Position numbers and translations under genes: made by a program
NCBI GenBank assembly: GCA_006384855.1
Contig: VCJN01003309.1
Location: 210,090 to 274,089, forward strand
Origin: Tetraselmis striata
Taxonomy: Eukaryota; Chlorophyta; Chlorodendrophyceae; Chlorodendrales; Chlorodendraceae
Direction: 5' to 3'
DNA: 64,000 nucleotides
Notes under the pieces: generated by a model
What the model was told of the DNA's origin: nothing
What the model saw: the letters and a program-made list of their open reading frames with translations, nothing else
Database searches by the model: none
Shown: one piece after another, positions 1 through 10,715 of the stretch
How the letters are laid out: every line of letters starts with the position of its first letter
Numbering within the stretch: position 1 is the first letter of the stretch

Positions 1-68
1 CGCGCATGCGCAACTTCCTCCTCCCCCCTCCCCCCCACCCCGCCTTCCGGCCTCTGTTGCCCTGGCAG

Positions 69-1360
69 GCCCCTTCATGGACTACATTCTGACAGGGGAG
101 TCGCTGCTTTCCTACAACTACTCGCTGCCGTCCGTGTTCTTCATCCTGCTGTCGTGCTGCATTGCGGTAACGTCGCCCCCGGACCCCCGCACCTTGCTGC
201 CGAACTGTTGACGCACCGTCATACACCGCTCTGTGCGCGCTTAGATTTAGAATGCCATGCATTGCGGGGACAGGGATGGCGAGTGAGTGTGTCTTACACA
301 TAGGGGGGGGGGGGGGGTTGAAGGACTCGGGGTTTTAATGAGGACGTGCTCTGCCTGTTTGCGGTTGACTCTGGGCACCCGGTACAAGAACCTTCCCTGC
401 CCTGCGTGTCCTGACGTGGTAAATAGAACACTCCGCATACAAGTCTGCCCCGCCTGGCGGGGGTCGAACGTAGACGACACTGTAGCGGAACTATAGTGAG
501 TAGTGTTCTTATGTTACCGGTTGCTCGCAAGGCCAATTTGAGGCTTACGATACGGGTTCATACAGGTGCGTTGGCATCCGTGTATGGCTCTGGGGATGTA
601 CTCTTAAATGGCTGGGGTATAGGCCTTACGTGGCCGAGTGGTACGTGTGCAAATGTGCTGGTTTAAATGATGTATGATTGTGTTCCTCCAATGTCCAAAA
701 CTTAGCAATGACTGGTCGCGGATGTCACATTGCGAGACGCCAATCTCGGCAACGCCATCGTTGCACGTATCTGCGGTCGTTTGAGTGCGTCGGCACCCGT
801 ATGTTCGGCAAGGGCATCTGGTCATCTTCTGCAGAAACCCTTCCGCAGATAGCTCTGAACTGAAATGTTTGCCCGCAGGTTGCTGTCAACCTGGCAACGT
901 TCCTGGTGATTGGGCGGTGCGATGCTGTGACGTATCAGGTGCGCCGGAGCCCACAACCCCCCCTCCCCCGACCACCACCACCAGAAAAAAACACGCGCCT
1001 GTGGACTTTCCGTTCCGGACCATAACCCTTTGCATTAACAGCGGCCTTGACAAGTGGCTTGGCCTGCGGGGCGCGGTGCAGGTGCTGGGCCACCTCAAGA
1101 CGGTGCTGGTACTGGGGTTTGGCTTTGTCACCCTGCAGAGCCCCGCGTCGGCGCGCAACCTGACCGGCATTAGCATCGCCATGGTGGGCATGGTGGGGTA
1201 CGGCTTCTTCAAGGACAGGCAGACTCGGAGCGGCGCGCCCGTGCTGCCCAAGACCTCGCCCGTCAAGGGCGGCCGCCCGGAGGGTGCTGGTTACAGCGGC
1301 AGCGCGCTGGCCGGCGGCAGCATGACCAGTCGCAACTCCTCAGTTGCGCGGCGGCTGTGA
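69..1360 (+). CDS. Nucleotide-sugar transporter (DMT/TPT family), 3' exons of a gene that begins upstream
   Basis: Three exons are visible: 69-166, 879-938 and 1082-1360 (stop TGA 1358-1360), each with AG acceptors and GT donors, and the last two joining in phase 0. The first visible exon starts in phase 1, so the gene continues left of the window. Residues encoded are GPFMDYILTGE-like, then VAVNLATFLVIG..AVTYQ, then VLGHLKTVLVLGFGF; this order is characteristic of the last transmembrane helices of plant/algal UDP-sugar transporters of the drug/metabolite transporter superfamily, which exchange nucleotide sugars across Golgi or ER membranes. The C-terminal tail is cytosolic-looking, Ser/Gly/Arg-rich and without further helices. 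A candidate TGTAA polyadenylation signal lies at 1626-1630. Intron 1 (167-878) holds a dispersed repeat and a G-run; intron 2 is C-rich after its donor. Family assignment is firm; the transported sugar cannot be told. Confidence 0.85.
440..590 (+). repeat. Dispersed repeat R3, copy in transporter intron 1
   Basis: About 150 bases resemble segments at 29455-29575, 40735-40880 and 42150-42265. Shared landmarks in order are a CAGAGGTCAGATGTAG-like start, CGAAACTATAGCGGAAC, GCATGCAAGC..ATTTGAGGC, and GTGCGTCGGCACCCGT. This copy is diverged but keeps the order. It is probably an old small mobile element; no coding capacity is visible. Confidence 0.5.
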
Positions 1361-1625
1361 CGCAGCACTCGCGCGTCATCCACCCCCCTCCCCCCTCCCC
1401 CCCCTTGCTTCCTCGTCCCTTTCCCCGCTGCCCTGTCTTGCACAGGGGCCCTTCCTATCCCCGGCCGGGAAGACAGCGCGGATCATTGTAATTTCCGCCT
1501 TGGAAACAGCACCGGGGGCTCAGTGCCCTGCTGCTTGCCAAGGTGGGGATGCTGGACCATGGGGTGATGTGACTTGATCCGCAGCTGCAGATCGTCCCTT
1601 GCACGTGTACAAGCAGCGACAGCAG

Positions 1626-1630
1626 TGTAA
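1626..1630 (+). promoter_or_regulatory. Candidate TGTAA polyadenylation signal of the sugar-transporter gene
   Basis: TGTAA lies about 265 bases after the transporter stop codon. TGTAA is the usual polyadenylation signal in chlorophycean algae; its use here is inferred from position only. Confidence 0.4.
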
Positions 1631-1981
1631 GGCCCATTGCGCACCACACACGAGTGGCTCAAATCATGCAGTTTCGGCTCTGCGAGATCCGCTTGCCCGT
1701 ATCGGCCCCCTAACGTGCTCCCCCCCCTCCTCTCCCCGCCGTTCCCCTCCAGCTCCATACTCGCACGAGTACCGCCACCATGCATTGACTGCTGCTCCGA
1801 CTCTTGATCACCAAGTTCATTACGGGGTGTGCCTGCTTCTAGCTCAGGGTAGCAGTGGGCAAGGCTTCATGCGATATTCAGAATATCTAAGGCGCTGTAT
1901 TTATGATATCATGTGCATCTGATGAATCTCGCCAATACAATGGTGCTGACGCACGTGACCATGCCCCCAGGTTTTACAACA

Positions 1982-2006
1982 TACACCCCCCCCCCCCCCC
2001 CCCCCA
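1982..2006 (+). repeat. C homopolymer tract
   Basis: A run of about 20 C residues in a region with no recognisable gene, one of many G/C homopolymers in this window. The stretch 1640-2900 otherwise holds no feature I can support. Confidence 0.6.
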
Positions 2007-2725
2007 AAGGGATAAGAGACAACGAAGAAAGACAATAAACCATAAGAGAATCTACCATGACTGATACACGGGATGTCCCGGCACAGTGCATGTCGCAATA
2101 AAGAAGCTCGCATTTTTTGGGGCCGCATGCGCATACGCAATGCGCAATTACAGATGTCGACGCACCTTTAATACCCCTTACAAGCCTGGAATAATCATCG
2201 CGCGTGCTATTAACTTAAGGATTCCGACACACTTAGAAGAACGAGAATATTATTTGCTGTAGAAATCGGGGTGCCTGCAAATTGTTCTTAGCTCCGAGAT
2301 GAATCCGTGATAATTTCGTCTGGTATGAAGCCCGACCGGGCATTGCACGCTCTTATAACATGCGTTCTTCGGAATGCGACAGCAGCACCCTGAAAACCAA
2401 GAGCAACAGCAATGGCTTTATGAACTAGTGAAGTGTCGTCTGTGTGTGACTTTTGCCGGCAGGCAGGTCAGGTTCCGATTTCCGCATGAGCATCTGTAGT
2501 AAATGGTACTGTTCTCATGTCCTATGTACCCAGTGCACTACCGTATTGCTCGGTCATTGCTGCAGGAATGTATGCGGTGAGGATTACTGCTTAATGACAC
2601 TGCTCATCCATATGGCTTACAACCCGGCGGTGACTGTTGCCAGACTCGGCGCTCTGTTTCACTTATACCGGCAGCGCTGACAGTGCAACCTCGAAACATG
2701 GGCTGAAAAAAGAAGAAAGGAAGTA

Positions 2726-2730
2726 TTACA
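2726..2730 (-). promoter_or_regulatory. Candidate TGTAA polyadenylation signal of the secreted repeat protein gene
   Basis: TTACA on the plus strand (TGTAA in gene sense) lies about 186 bases downstream of the stop codon. A second one occurs at 2621-2617. Assignment rests on motif and spacing alone. Confidence 0.35.
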
Positions 2731-2915
2731 TATGTGGATCGCCAGCATGTGCTACTGACAGGGATACAACTGGCCCATATGCGGCTGTCGAGCAGGCCTA
2801 CGGCTCAAAATGGCGAGGAGGGCCGCAGATCCAGCCAACCGCGAAAAGGCTGGCTGGATATGTAGACTAGGCGGCAGCGTGCCGCCAACTCTTATTTCGC
2901 GACCGCCAGAATAAT

Positions 2916-5033
2916 TCAATCCCGACCCATACCGATCTTGATGTTGATCGAGTTCTCGAGCTTGTTCAAGGCGCCCGCGACGTCGTTGGCAATGATGGCG
3001 CTGATGGTGGCCTTCAGGTCGCTCACGCTGATGCTGTCCAGAACGGAGATCATGATGTTGTTCTTCAGCTCGTTGCTGTCGATGCCCTCCACGAGGTCGG
3101 AGCGAAGCGTGTTCACAATGATGGCCTCGATGTCCAGCGTTGCGCGCTTGATGGCATCAAGGGACTGCGCTGCCAGCACATCAGAGTTGGTGCCCGCAAC
3201 GATCTTGATGGTGTTGTCAATGATGTTGTTCTTGCCGGAGATGTCGTTCAACATGATGGCAGACACCGTCATGTCAAACTCCGCCATGCCGCATGGCCTG
3301 CCGTCACACAGACCGAGCACAATGTCCATGATGTTGGACACTTTGTTGTCGTCACCCTCGATCTGGTTGACCAGGATGGCCTCAATTTCTGCTTTGACGT
3401 TGGTGATATCAACACCGTTGGCAACCGATATGGACATAAAGTTCTCAAGGTAGTTGCCGCTGCCACTGATGACCTCATTGAGCAGGATGGCGTCGACGAT
3501 AACTGTCATATTGGTCTGCGACATGTCGCCAATGCCACCGGGCAGCTTGAGGCCGTTCTCCTCGTTGAACGGCAGGGACGTGGGGAAATTGGGGTTGTTG
3601 GCGTTGCTGCCGAGGTTGGTGTACACACCCAGTGTGTTGAGAAGCTCGTTATTGTCACCGCTGACCGCCCCTGTTGCGTCGCCGATCTTGTTATAGGTAA
3701 GGCCGCTGATTTCCAGGAAGAGATTCTTCAGAATGTTGTCGCCGCCGTTCTGGCCCACCAGGTCGTACCACTGGATGTTGGCAGCTTCGTTGGCCGCACC
3801 GTTGATATCATTTATGGCGAAAGCCTCCACAGCGGCATCCAGTCGCTCGATGAACGCGTTGTTACCAAGCAACACGCTGATGACGTTGTCGGCGATGTTC
3901 TCGTTACCGATGATGACGTTGGATATAATGGCGGACAGCTCCACCTTCAGGTCCACTATGCTTGTGCCTGCTCGGGTGCTAGCCAGCTCCGCGTAAATTC
4001 CGTTGCGAACGCCGATGTCGTTACCTGCAACACGCGACGGGGATCAGCCTCCTGGCCGCTGACACATGGACCGCCCGGGGTCGACAAGTAAGAGCTACAA
4101 TGGGAGGGGGTTGGCAAGTGCGCGCCCACGCGCGCGCGGGGGGGTGGGGGGGTGAAGGCAACGACGGACTCGACTTCGTCATGAAAGTGGAGTTCGCTCC
4201 GGGTCGTCGGCCGAAGCCACCTCACCACTTGCGTCTACTGCAGTCACAGGCCTGGTACAACCTTTAGACCATTACCTCACTCGAACCTCGAAGGCTAATG
4301 TATCCAGGTAAACCCGGGACACGACCGGGACTGGACAACGTATGCAACAACATGTTTCCTCCCGCGCTTTACTTTATGCTTGACCTGGACGCTTCCAGCA
4401 TAGTGACCGCCAAACCCCGCCACAGCAGATGCAACTTCGACACCTCCATGTGACAGCCTATGCACGAGGTGGGTCGCATTTCATAAGACATGATGGACAC
4501 TGAGCACACCGCGAGCCTTGTCTCCGGAGCGTCGTCAGGTGAGGCTATTTCCATTCACGGTTCCACGTAGCGACTAAGTCATATATTTCAAGTGTCGCGC
4601 TTCCTATCGCGGGCCGGTCGCCGGTCGCGGGGCATATGCAACGCGGGGAGGCGGCTGTGCGATAGCCACGGCGCCGTCCGCTCAGTCCCAGTGTAGCCGC
4701 TGACCGGGTGGGAAAGGTTGGTAGGGTATGTTGGCGGGGCTGAAGGGGACAGCAGAGTGACGGCACGACTACAGGCTCCTGCGACAGGCTGACCGCGAAC
4801 AGTCGCGGCGGCGGGGGGGGGGAGCACGACTCACCCCGCAGCTCGTTATAGATGAGTCCCGAGATAGTAGCGCCGATGTTCCGAAGCGTCGCCTCCGGGT
4901 TCGCGACTGGACCGGGCGTGGTATTGGGATTGGATGGAACCCCTCCATCGACCTTCAGCTGGCGCCCGGCGGCGGGGCAGGCAAGCGCAACCACAGCGAC
5001 CACCGCCAATATCGTCCTTAGGGCGAGGGCCAT
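2916..5033 (-). CDS. Secreted protein with 8-9 Asn/Ile-rich repeats, unknown function
   Basis: Two exons on the minus strand, 5033-4835 and 4024-2916, join across an 810-base GT-AG intron in phase 1 to give 435 residues plus stop; the junction reads ELRG|NDIG. Residues 1 to about 23 (MALALRTILAVVAVVALACPAAG) are a typical signal peptide. The mature protein is almost wholly made of degenerate repeats of about 38-48 residues with the pattern hydrophobic-x-Ala-Ile-Ile-x-Asn-x-hydrophobic-x-Gly-x-x-Asn-x-x-x-Asn-x-Ile-x-Ile. Spaced Asn and Ile suggest a solenoid or beta-helix, possibly a cell-wall or secreted binding protein. There is no C-terminal membrane anchor; the end is ...NIKIGMGRD. I do not recognise the family. 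The intron starts GTGAGTCGTGCT followed by a C-run, as in other genes here. A minus-strand TGTAA lies at 2730-2726, about 190 bases past the stop. Confidence 0.8.
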
Positions 5034-5557
5034 TTGATATACGACGCGCCGGGGGCGGCGTTTCGCTGAGGAGCTGGCCGCCAGGGTGGGGCGCTAAATT
5101 CCAGGGGAGATGCGACAGTTACAAGGCAGGCCCCAGGTGAGGACTGCTAGTGGGCAGCCGCTGATGGGGTTGGATTTGCGAGAGGTGGGGGGGGGGGGGG
5201 CGTTGCTCTGTGTTCTGCAAGGAAGCCGCGAGGCGGCGAGTTGTGCCGCGCGAGCGATTCGGCGCGACTGTCCGACCAGCCAGGTGCGAGCAGGCGGCAA
5301 CGAGGGCTACACATCCTGTACCTGTACCCTATAGGTAACGTCAGACCGGTATATATACCTGTACTACCGCCAGCAGTCGCGCGACAATAGTACTGGTACT
5401 GGTACTCGTACCGGTACAGGGAGTGGCGCTTTCATTTTGTTCTACAGGTAGCGTGGTATAAATATACAGTGCATGCTGGGGTTTCCTCCTTGCCTAATGA
5501 CTACCACTTTCCGGCTACATGTGTTACCGCCTGTACTATTAAGTGGTACGGATTACT
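5034..5557. other. Upstream region of the repeat-protein gene; no gene seen
   Basis: Contains a GC-rich 5' flank, a G-run at 5189-5200 and a short TACTGG/CGGTAC minisatellite around 5391-5422. No open frame here resembles a known protein. Confidence 0.4.
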
Positions 5558-6600
5558 ACACCTCTCCACATAAGTACGGGGTTTGCGAATTTGATCCACA
5601 TGCCCATGCGCGGCCACACTGAGACCGTGCGCGCGTGCATGCGTGTTACTCAGGGTCGTACGGCTGGGGGGAAATGCCGCGATAGCGCAATACACCCCAT
5701 ATTGCCACGTGGTGGCCGTTGCCGTCAACGCTTTCATTTAGGCAACAGCATGGCTTCTGGCGCTAGCGCTTCAAAACCACAAATTTCATATGTATAGAAC
5801 ATTAGGCAGGAGCTGTTTTGTGGTGGGCACCGCCCACAACGGCGAAGTGAAGCCCAGCAATGTAATAAAAGCGCCTCCGCGACACCGGCCCACACCTCCG
5901 CCGGGACTGCCGCGCAAGCCATGATCGCATGCCGGCAGCCTGCGATCATGGTTTGCCACGCACTCCCGGCACCCTGCCGGCACATGCATGCTGTGCCGCA
6001 ACGCTTCGCGCGAACTAAGCACCATTGCTTAGAGTCGGCCGTGCCAGTACTTATCGTAATTACTCCTTGGCAGGGGCCGGGGGCGCGGCCCGCCAGCGTG
6101 GCGCACTGCGACGCCAGCGACCCCGCGGTGTGCAGCGATGTGCAGCGATGTGCGGCGATGTGCAATGAGTGCATGCGTACATCCGCATGTACTTAGCCCG
6201 GGTGCTCCGCATCGGCGGGCGACACGCGAGCCCGCGTGCGCATATCAATTTGATGAAATTATGGAAACGAGAAATTCATATAGTACTTTACAGGTCGCCT
6301 GCGATAGTCGTCGCTACTGGGTATGAAATCCACGTCCCTCGTCCGTCCCGTATCGTCCCCGTATGTCGTCGTTCGTCACCAGTAGGGCACATTTACGTCA
6401 CATCTGAATCTCACAGTGAAATTGCCCCTTTCGTGCGCACAAGTAGGCATGGGACACCACAGCCCCCGCACTCATACCACACCACCCTCGGTATGATCAC
6501 TATCCACCAGACACGTAGAACATTGAAATTATGTCATTAACGACCTGGACCAAGCCACGTTTCGATGACAGTGGTTTATGGCCCAAATCATGGACAAAAA
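5558..6600 (+). mobile_element. Degenerate left part of the 1.35-kb TIR element family (R1), itself interrupted
   Basis: The segment begins ACACCTCTCCACATAAGT, close to the 18-base terminal repeat of the intact elements at 43876 and 45397, and matches 21625-22010 closely over several hundred bases. Between 5788 and about 6420 it contains an unrelated insert flanked by AAATT on both sides; without the insert the two halves align continuously with the 21.6-kb copy. No intact transposase is encoded. Best read as an old non-autonomous DNA transposon, truncated on the right. Confidence 0.65.
5788..6420. mobile_element. About 630-base insertion of unknown type nested in the R1 copy
   Basis: The boundary is defined by comparison with 21625-22010, where the flanking bases are contiguous. 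AAATT occurs at both junctions and may be a short target duplication. No terminal inverted repeats or recognisable protein are seen. It contains a strong hairpin at 5914-5956 and a tandem GCGATGTGCA-like repeat at about 6129-6165. Confidence 0.4.
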
Positions 6601-7111
6601 TAGGTGCACAAATAAAGTGGGTATTGGAGAGGCGGTTTATTCAATGGGCAGCGGGTGTTCCACAACCTCCCTGCGCAGGACACGGTGGGAAGACGCCAGG
6701 CGGGCTCCAGTCCAGGCGCTCGGCGGCGGGCCCCAGACTGGCCGACCGGGGGACCAGCCTTGAAGTGGTCATTTACTCCCTTGAATTACAACAGTATGTA
6801 GAGATAGATCTTCAAGGAGATATATAGACTATAGAATGTATACATGCTATAATATATGATGTACAAACATCGATACTTACCGAATAGCTTATTTATCGGG
6901 CAGTATCTCAATAATTATTAATAATTATATACTCGTACTCAGGATTACTGGCCGCCGGTCGTGATAATGATGGGTGCGAGTACAAGTATCCTTGCATTAC
7001 TGGAATAGGCCGACGCCCAAACGGGTAGGGCGGACCTTTCGTGGTCGGTGCCGGGTATTTTCATAGCAGTGTTTTAGACGGTGATCCAACAGTGTTGGAA
7101 ATTCTATCACT

Positions 7112-7151
7112 AGGGGGTTCCCGCGTCAAATTGCAACGCCATATTGCAACG
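7112..7151 (+). repeat. Left terminal inverted repeat of the Harbinger element
   Basis: Forty bases identical to the reverse complement of 10676-10715. The repeat ends with two TTGCAACG-type words that recur in the subterminal DNA. Confidence 0.95.
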
Positions 7152-7341
7152 CATAATATACCGCCACGTCGCGCGGTGTCCGAGTCATGATGTAATCGTT
7201 ACAACTGCTGCGGGTATATACCGGTACCGGCGCCGGCATGCGTCACATCACCCTGCCGCCACCACCCTTCTGGCAGCTCACAATCTTTCGCGCCCCACGC
7301 GACTTCACGCGGGTAATCGCTACAACCCTGCACCCTACGTC

Positions 7342-8490
7342 ATGGGCCGTCTAATAGGCAACGCGGCCGAGGTGCACCAGGCCCGGACGGCGCTGTCACG
7401 GGCGATTCGGCTACTGTCCATTTCCGCGCCTGAGCCGGAGCTCGCAGCTATATTCCTGCAGCGCACCATTCGGCACCGCCGCCGCCTGCGTCGCCTCATG
7501 CGCCCCGTATCCCGAGCCTGGCCGTCCCACCTCAACCGGCTAAACATTGACCTCGCCGTAGAGCGCGTTGACGAGGCGCTCTTTCAAGACACGTACCGGT
7601 GCCGCCCTGAGGTATTCGACCAGCTGCTGGAGCACCTGAAGATCCCTGATGTGCTTCGCTGCGAAAGTAGGCAAGGCAAGTTCACAGGAACGACCGGCTT
7701 GCTGGTTTTGCTGGCACGGCTAGGAACGGCAGGCGCTGCGCACAGCCTGGGGGCGAAGCTTCGCATGAATCCGAAGCGTATCTCGAAGATATGCACGCAC
7801 ATGGTGAAGTGGCTCACGCAGCGATGGGGCCACGTCGTTATGACCGGTGCGCTCGACAGCAGGCTGCCAGGATACGTGCGTGCCATCCAGCGGAAGTCGG
7901 GGGTGATGCTGCCTGTCTTCGGGTTCATCGACTGCACTTTGCGTGGATGTCGTCGTGTGAAATACAGTCAGGAAGCGATATACTCTGGACACAAGAAAAA
8001 ACACGGTTTGAAATATCAAATTGTTGCTGTGCCAGACGGACTTATCACTTACCTTACAGGTCCTATCCAAGGTCGGCGTGGCGACAGCAGAATTTTAGAG
8101 GAGAGCCAGCTGGAGGATGTGCTCCGTGTGGTGCAGCAGCGCACAGGTGCAGATTATCTGATATATGGAGATGCAGCTTACGCAGAGTCTGATGTGATTA
8201 TGACAGGGTATAAAAAACATGAGCGTAGGGCAGACCCAGATAAGGATTGGCTCACAAAGAGCATGAACGGGCCCCGCACATCTGTGGAATGGGCGTTTGG
8301 GCTAGTGCAATCTCTATTCCCATGGGTAGATGACGTGGCAGCAAACAACATAGCAGTCACCCCAGTGGGTTTGTTTTACCAGAGCGCAGTTTTGCTTACA
8401 AATTGCATTACATGCGCTAACAGGGGAGCAGGCAGTTTCATGTCCTACTTTAACCTGCCTCCCCCATCGCTAGCAGAATACCTTAGCTAG
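7342..8490 (+). CDS. Harbinger (DDE_Tnp_4/HARBI1-like) transposase
   Basis: 382 residues from the ATG at 7342. The open frame extends upstream to an ATG at 7144, but that lies inside the terminal repeat, so 7342 is preferred. The catalytic triad is visible: Asp197 in FGFIDCT, Asp277 in YGDAAY and Glu316 in SVEWAFG, with the family motifs GHKKKHGLKYQ and GRRGDSRIL between. The N-terminal 110 residues are Arg-rich and contain the FRxRYRxS-like segment FQDTYRCRPEVFDQLLEHL. The enzyme cuts and joins DNA at the terminal repeats in the nucleus. Its stop overlaps the end of the converging accessory gene by eight bases. No inactivating change is visible. Confidence 0.92.
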   Translation: MGRLIGNAAEVHQARTALSRAIRLLSISAPEPELAAIFLQRTIRHRRRLRRLMRPVSRAWPSHLNRLNIDLAVERVDEALFQDTYRCRPEVFDQLLEHLKIPDVLRCESRQGKFTGTTGLLVLLARLGTAGAAHSLGAKLRMNPKRISKICTHMVKWLTQRWGHVVMTGALDSRLPGYVRAIQRKSGVMLPVFGFIDCTLRGCRRVKYSQEAIYSGHKKKHGLKYQIVAVPDGLITYLTGPIQGRRGDSRILEESQLEDVLRVVQQRTGADYLIYGDAAYAESDVIMTGYKKHERRADPDKDWLTKSMNGPRTSVEWAFGLVQSLFPWVDDVAANNIAVTPVGLFYQSAVLLTNCITCANRGAGSFMSYFNLPPPSLAEYLS

Positions 8491-10412
8491 GCCTAGGTCT
8501 TGGCGGCGGCAGTGTTGCCTGTAATATATCACCTAGACGTGATAAAATTGCAGCTGTCTGCTTTTGGGAATTGCTTAACTCTGTGAATCCCTGCATCATC
8601 TTAGTCTGTAGTTGCTCTGAGCTGTCAATCATGCCGCGCATGCCCTGTTTCAAATCTTTAAACACCTCTGTCTGCTCCTGCCGCCTCTCCCTTTCCTCTG
8701 CCATAAATTCTCTCACTTCAATCATTTCTTGGTGCAGCTGCTCGTCCAGCTCCGCCGCCTTAGTGATTCTGGTGGTGCTGCTGCGGCTGGTGCGCTGTCG
8801 CTTGCGCCCTCCACTGCCACTGCCAGCGCCGCTCTCCCGGCATGCTTGCACAGCATCACTCCACTTTTGATTCCTCTCTGGAGTTGATGTTATGATCCTG
8901 CGCATAAGAAACACACATTTATGTTAGGTCTATATGTGTGTGTGTGTGTGTGTGCCTGTGTGAGTATTACGTATATATCTGTGTGAGTATAATGGCTGTG
9001 TGAGTAAATATGGGAGCGTACCTTTCATGCAGTGACCTAGATGCCGCCTCCGAAATCAGCAAGCCTACATACTTCAGCTTCTGTAGCTGCTGCTCCTGGC
9101 GCATGCCTTTGAGACGGCGCAGCTCCACCATGACGGTGTCACGGCGCTTTGCGCGGAACGCCGCCAACTCCTCCGGGCTGGTGTCCTTCCCCGGCACAGT
9201 ACCTCCCTCACCAACCTTAAGGTTGTAAGGGAAGTGGGCCAGGGACTCCAGCCTCTCCATGGTCTGCAGCATCTCCTCGCTGCCGCTGTTGCTGCTGCCG
9301 CCGCTGCCGGCCTGCTGCTGCAATATGTTGTGTGCCACCAGCACGGGCAAGTCCCTCTCCACCACCATCTCCTTCAGCTCTGTCATGTGCTGGCAGTCCA
9401 TCGCGCACCAGGGCTCTGGCAGCTCTGTGTCTGCCGCTGACAGCAGTGGCAAGGTGTGGAAGGACTCACCATCACTGCAGAGCCGAAGCAGTCGCTGCTC
9501 TGTGGCTGTCAGCTCCAGCACCTGATCCAGCTCTGGCAGCTCCCCCTCATCACCTTGGGAGGGCTCCCACTCAGCCTCCTCCCCATTGCTGGGCGCGTTG
9601 CTGCGGCCCTCCGGGCGCATGCTTTCCAGAGTCTCCTTCCTGTTGCCCGTGGCGGTAGCCAGCCTGCGCAGCAGCAGAAGAAGCGAACTCGGTGGCTGCT
9701 AAACACAAAAAAAATATACAGAAACATATGTTTCTTTTATCGACGGCCAGCAGCAGGTAGCTTACCTCTCCGCTGCTCGCCCCCCCTTCTCCTTGCGGTT
9801 GTCCGCCCGGGCAGCCTTGTCGCGGTCGTTCTTCCGGTTGCTCTCCCTGGTTTCTTTCGCCGCCAGCGCCTCGTCCAGGCCGAGCAGCAGCGGGCGGTAC
9901 TCCTCGACGACCTCCACTGTGACCTCATCGGGGCACAGCGGGTCGTCCTCGTCGCACTCGGCGTCCACCCAGCCCAACAGTAGCAGATACTCGTGGATGC
10001 TGTTCCAGACTGCGTAGCCGGCCTGCCCTTTTCGCAGCGGCGAGTCGTCCCGCTGCTGTTTAAGCGCTGCCTGCCACTGGCTGTCGTTCATGGCGTCCTT
10101 GCGCGCCTCGCCAGCGCGCCAGGTCTCCACCATCTGCTGCAGCCGCTGCAGCAGCGACCGCCCCGAAGGGAGCTCCTCCGTGTGCGGAGGGCAGTCTTCC
10201 TTGAGCGCGTCGTACAGGCGAGCCTCCATAGCTAGCTTCTTGCCGTGTGGGTTGGTGTCGCGCCAGTGCGCAGCAACCTTGGCACGATCCGCGGCGGTCA
10301 GCAGCGCCGCGATCCACAGGACGTCCGACTGCCAACGCCGTTTCCACACGTGGGACGCACCCTGAGCGCTCTCCTTCTTTACGTCTGCCGTCTCCTGAGT
10401 GGATTCCGCCAT
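8483..10412 (-). CDS. Harbinger accessory protein (putative Myb/SANT-like DNA-binding partner)
   Basis: Three exons, 10412-9766, 9663-9022 and 8897-8483, join in phase 2 at both introns (each codon AG|G) to give 567 residues. The start ATG at 10412 sits in a CACCATGG context. Residues about 15-215 carry spaced tryptophans (WKRRWQSDVLWIAALL..W..W) and charged helices that could be a Myb/SANT or related helical DNA-binding fold. The middle is acidic. The C-terminal 100 residues form a predicted coiled coil (LDEQLHQEMIEVREFMAEERERR..). Harbinger elements usually encode such a second protein, which carries the transposase to the nucleus and binds the termini; that role is inferred from position, not from a domain match. 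Confidence 0.75.
8937..8955. repeat. (TG)n microsatellite in accessory-gene intron
   Basis: About nine TG units within the second intron of the Harbinger accessory gene. Confidence 0.8.
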
Positions 10413-10605
10413 GGTGGTGCCGGGTTTTGCTGCGGTGACTGGGGGAGAGGCGGGGAGCTGCGAGCAGTTTTGAAATGGCGCAGGCGCCGGCGGAGTCCCG
10501 GCAGGTGGTGACCGGGTACGGGATCCACCCGTACCCGTATCCGCGACTACCCAGATCACGGTCAAACTCAGACGTTGCAGAAGTAGTCGCTCGTTGCAGT
10601 TTCAG

Positions 10606-10638
10606 CCAAAATGCAACGCCGCGAGCGTTGCATTTTGG
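10606..10638. repeat. Subterminal palindrome of the Harbinger element
   Basis: Perfect 14-base arms (CCAAAATGCAACGC and its complement) around a five-base spacer. They contain the TGCAACG word also found in the terminal repeats, so this may be a subterminal protein-binding site. Confidence 0.7.
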
Positions 10639-10675
10639 TGCGTACGCGGGCGTACGGCTGACGTGTACCGCGTAT

Positions 10676-10715
10676 CGTTGCAATATGGCGTTGCAATTTG
10701 ACGCGGGAACCCCCT
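10676..10715 (-). repeat. Right terminal inverted repeat of the Harbinger element
   Basis: Reverse complement of the left repeat over 40 bases. Followed directly by the ACT target duplication at 10716-10718. Confidence 0.95.

Larger units (their letters stand above)
7112..10715. mobile_element. Complete PIF/Harbinger DNA transposon, 3,604 bp, ACT target duplication
   Basis: The element is bounded by perfect 40-base terminal inverted repeats (7112-7151 and 10676-10715, starting AGGGGGTTCCCGCGTC) and flanked by ACT at 7109-7111 and 10716-10718. Removing the element and one ACT restores the LINE tail sequence found at 15350 and 63090, which independently confirms the ends. It carries two convergent genes, a DDE transposase (+) and a three-exon accessory protein (-), the usual two-gene layout of Harbinger elements. 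Both genes and both termini look intact, so it may be, or recently have been, active. Confidence 0.92.

Noticed and set aside
5391-5422. CRISPR-like array from TACTGG/CGGTAC repeats
   Set aside because: Very short units without spacers, eukaryotic context; a simple minisatellite.
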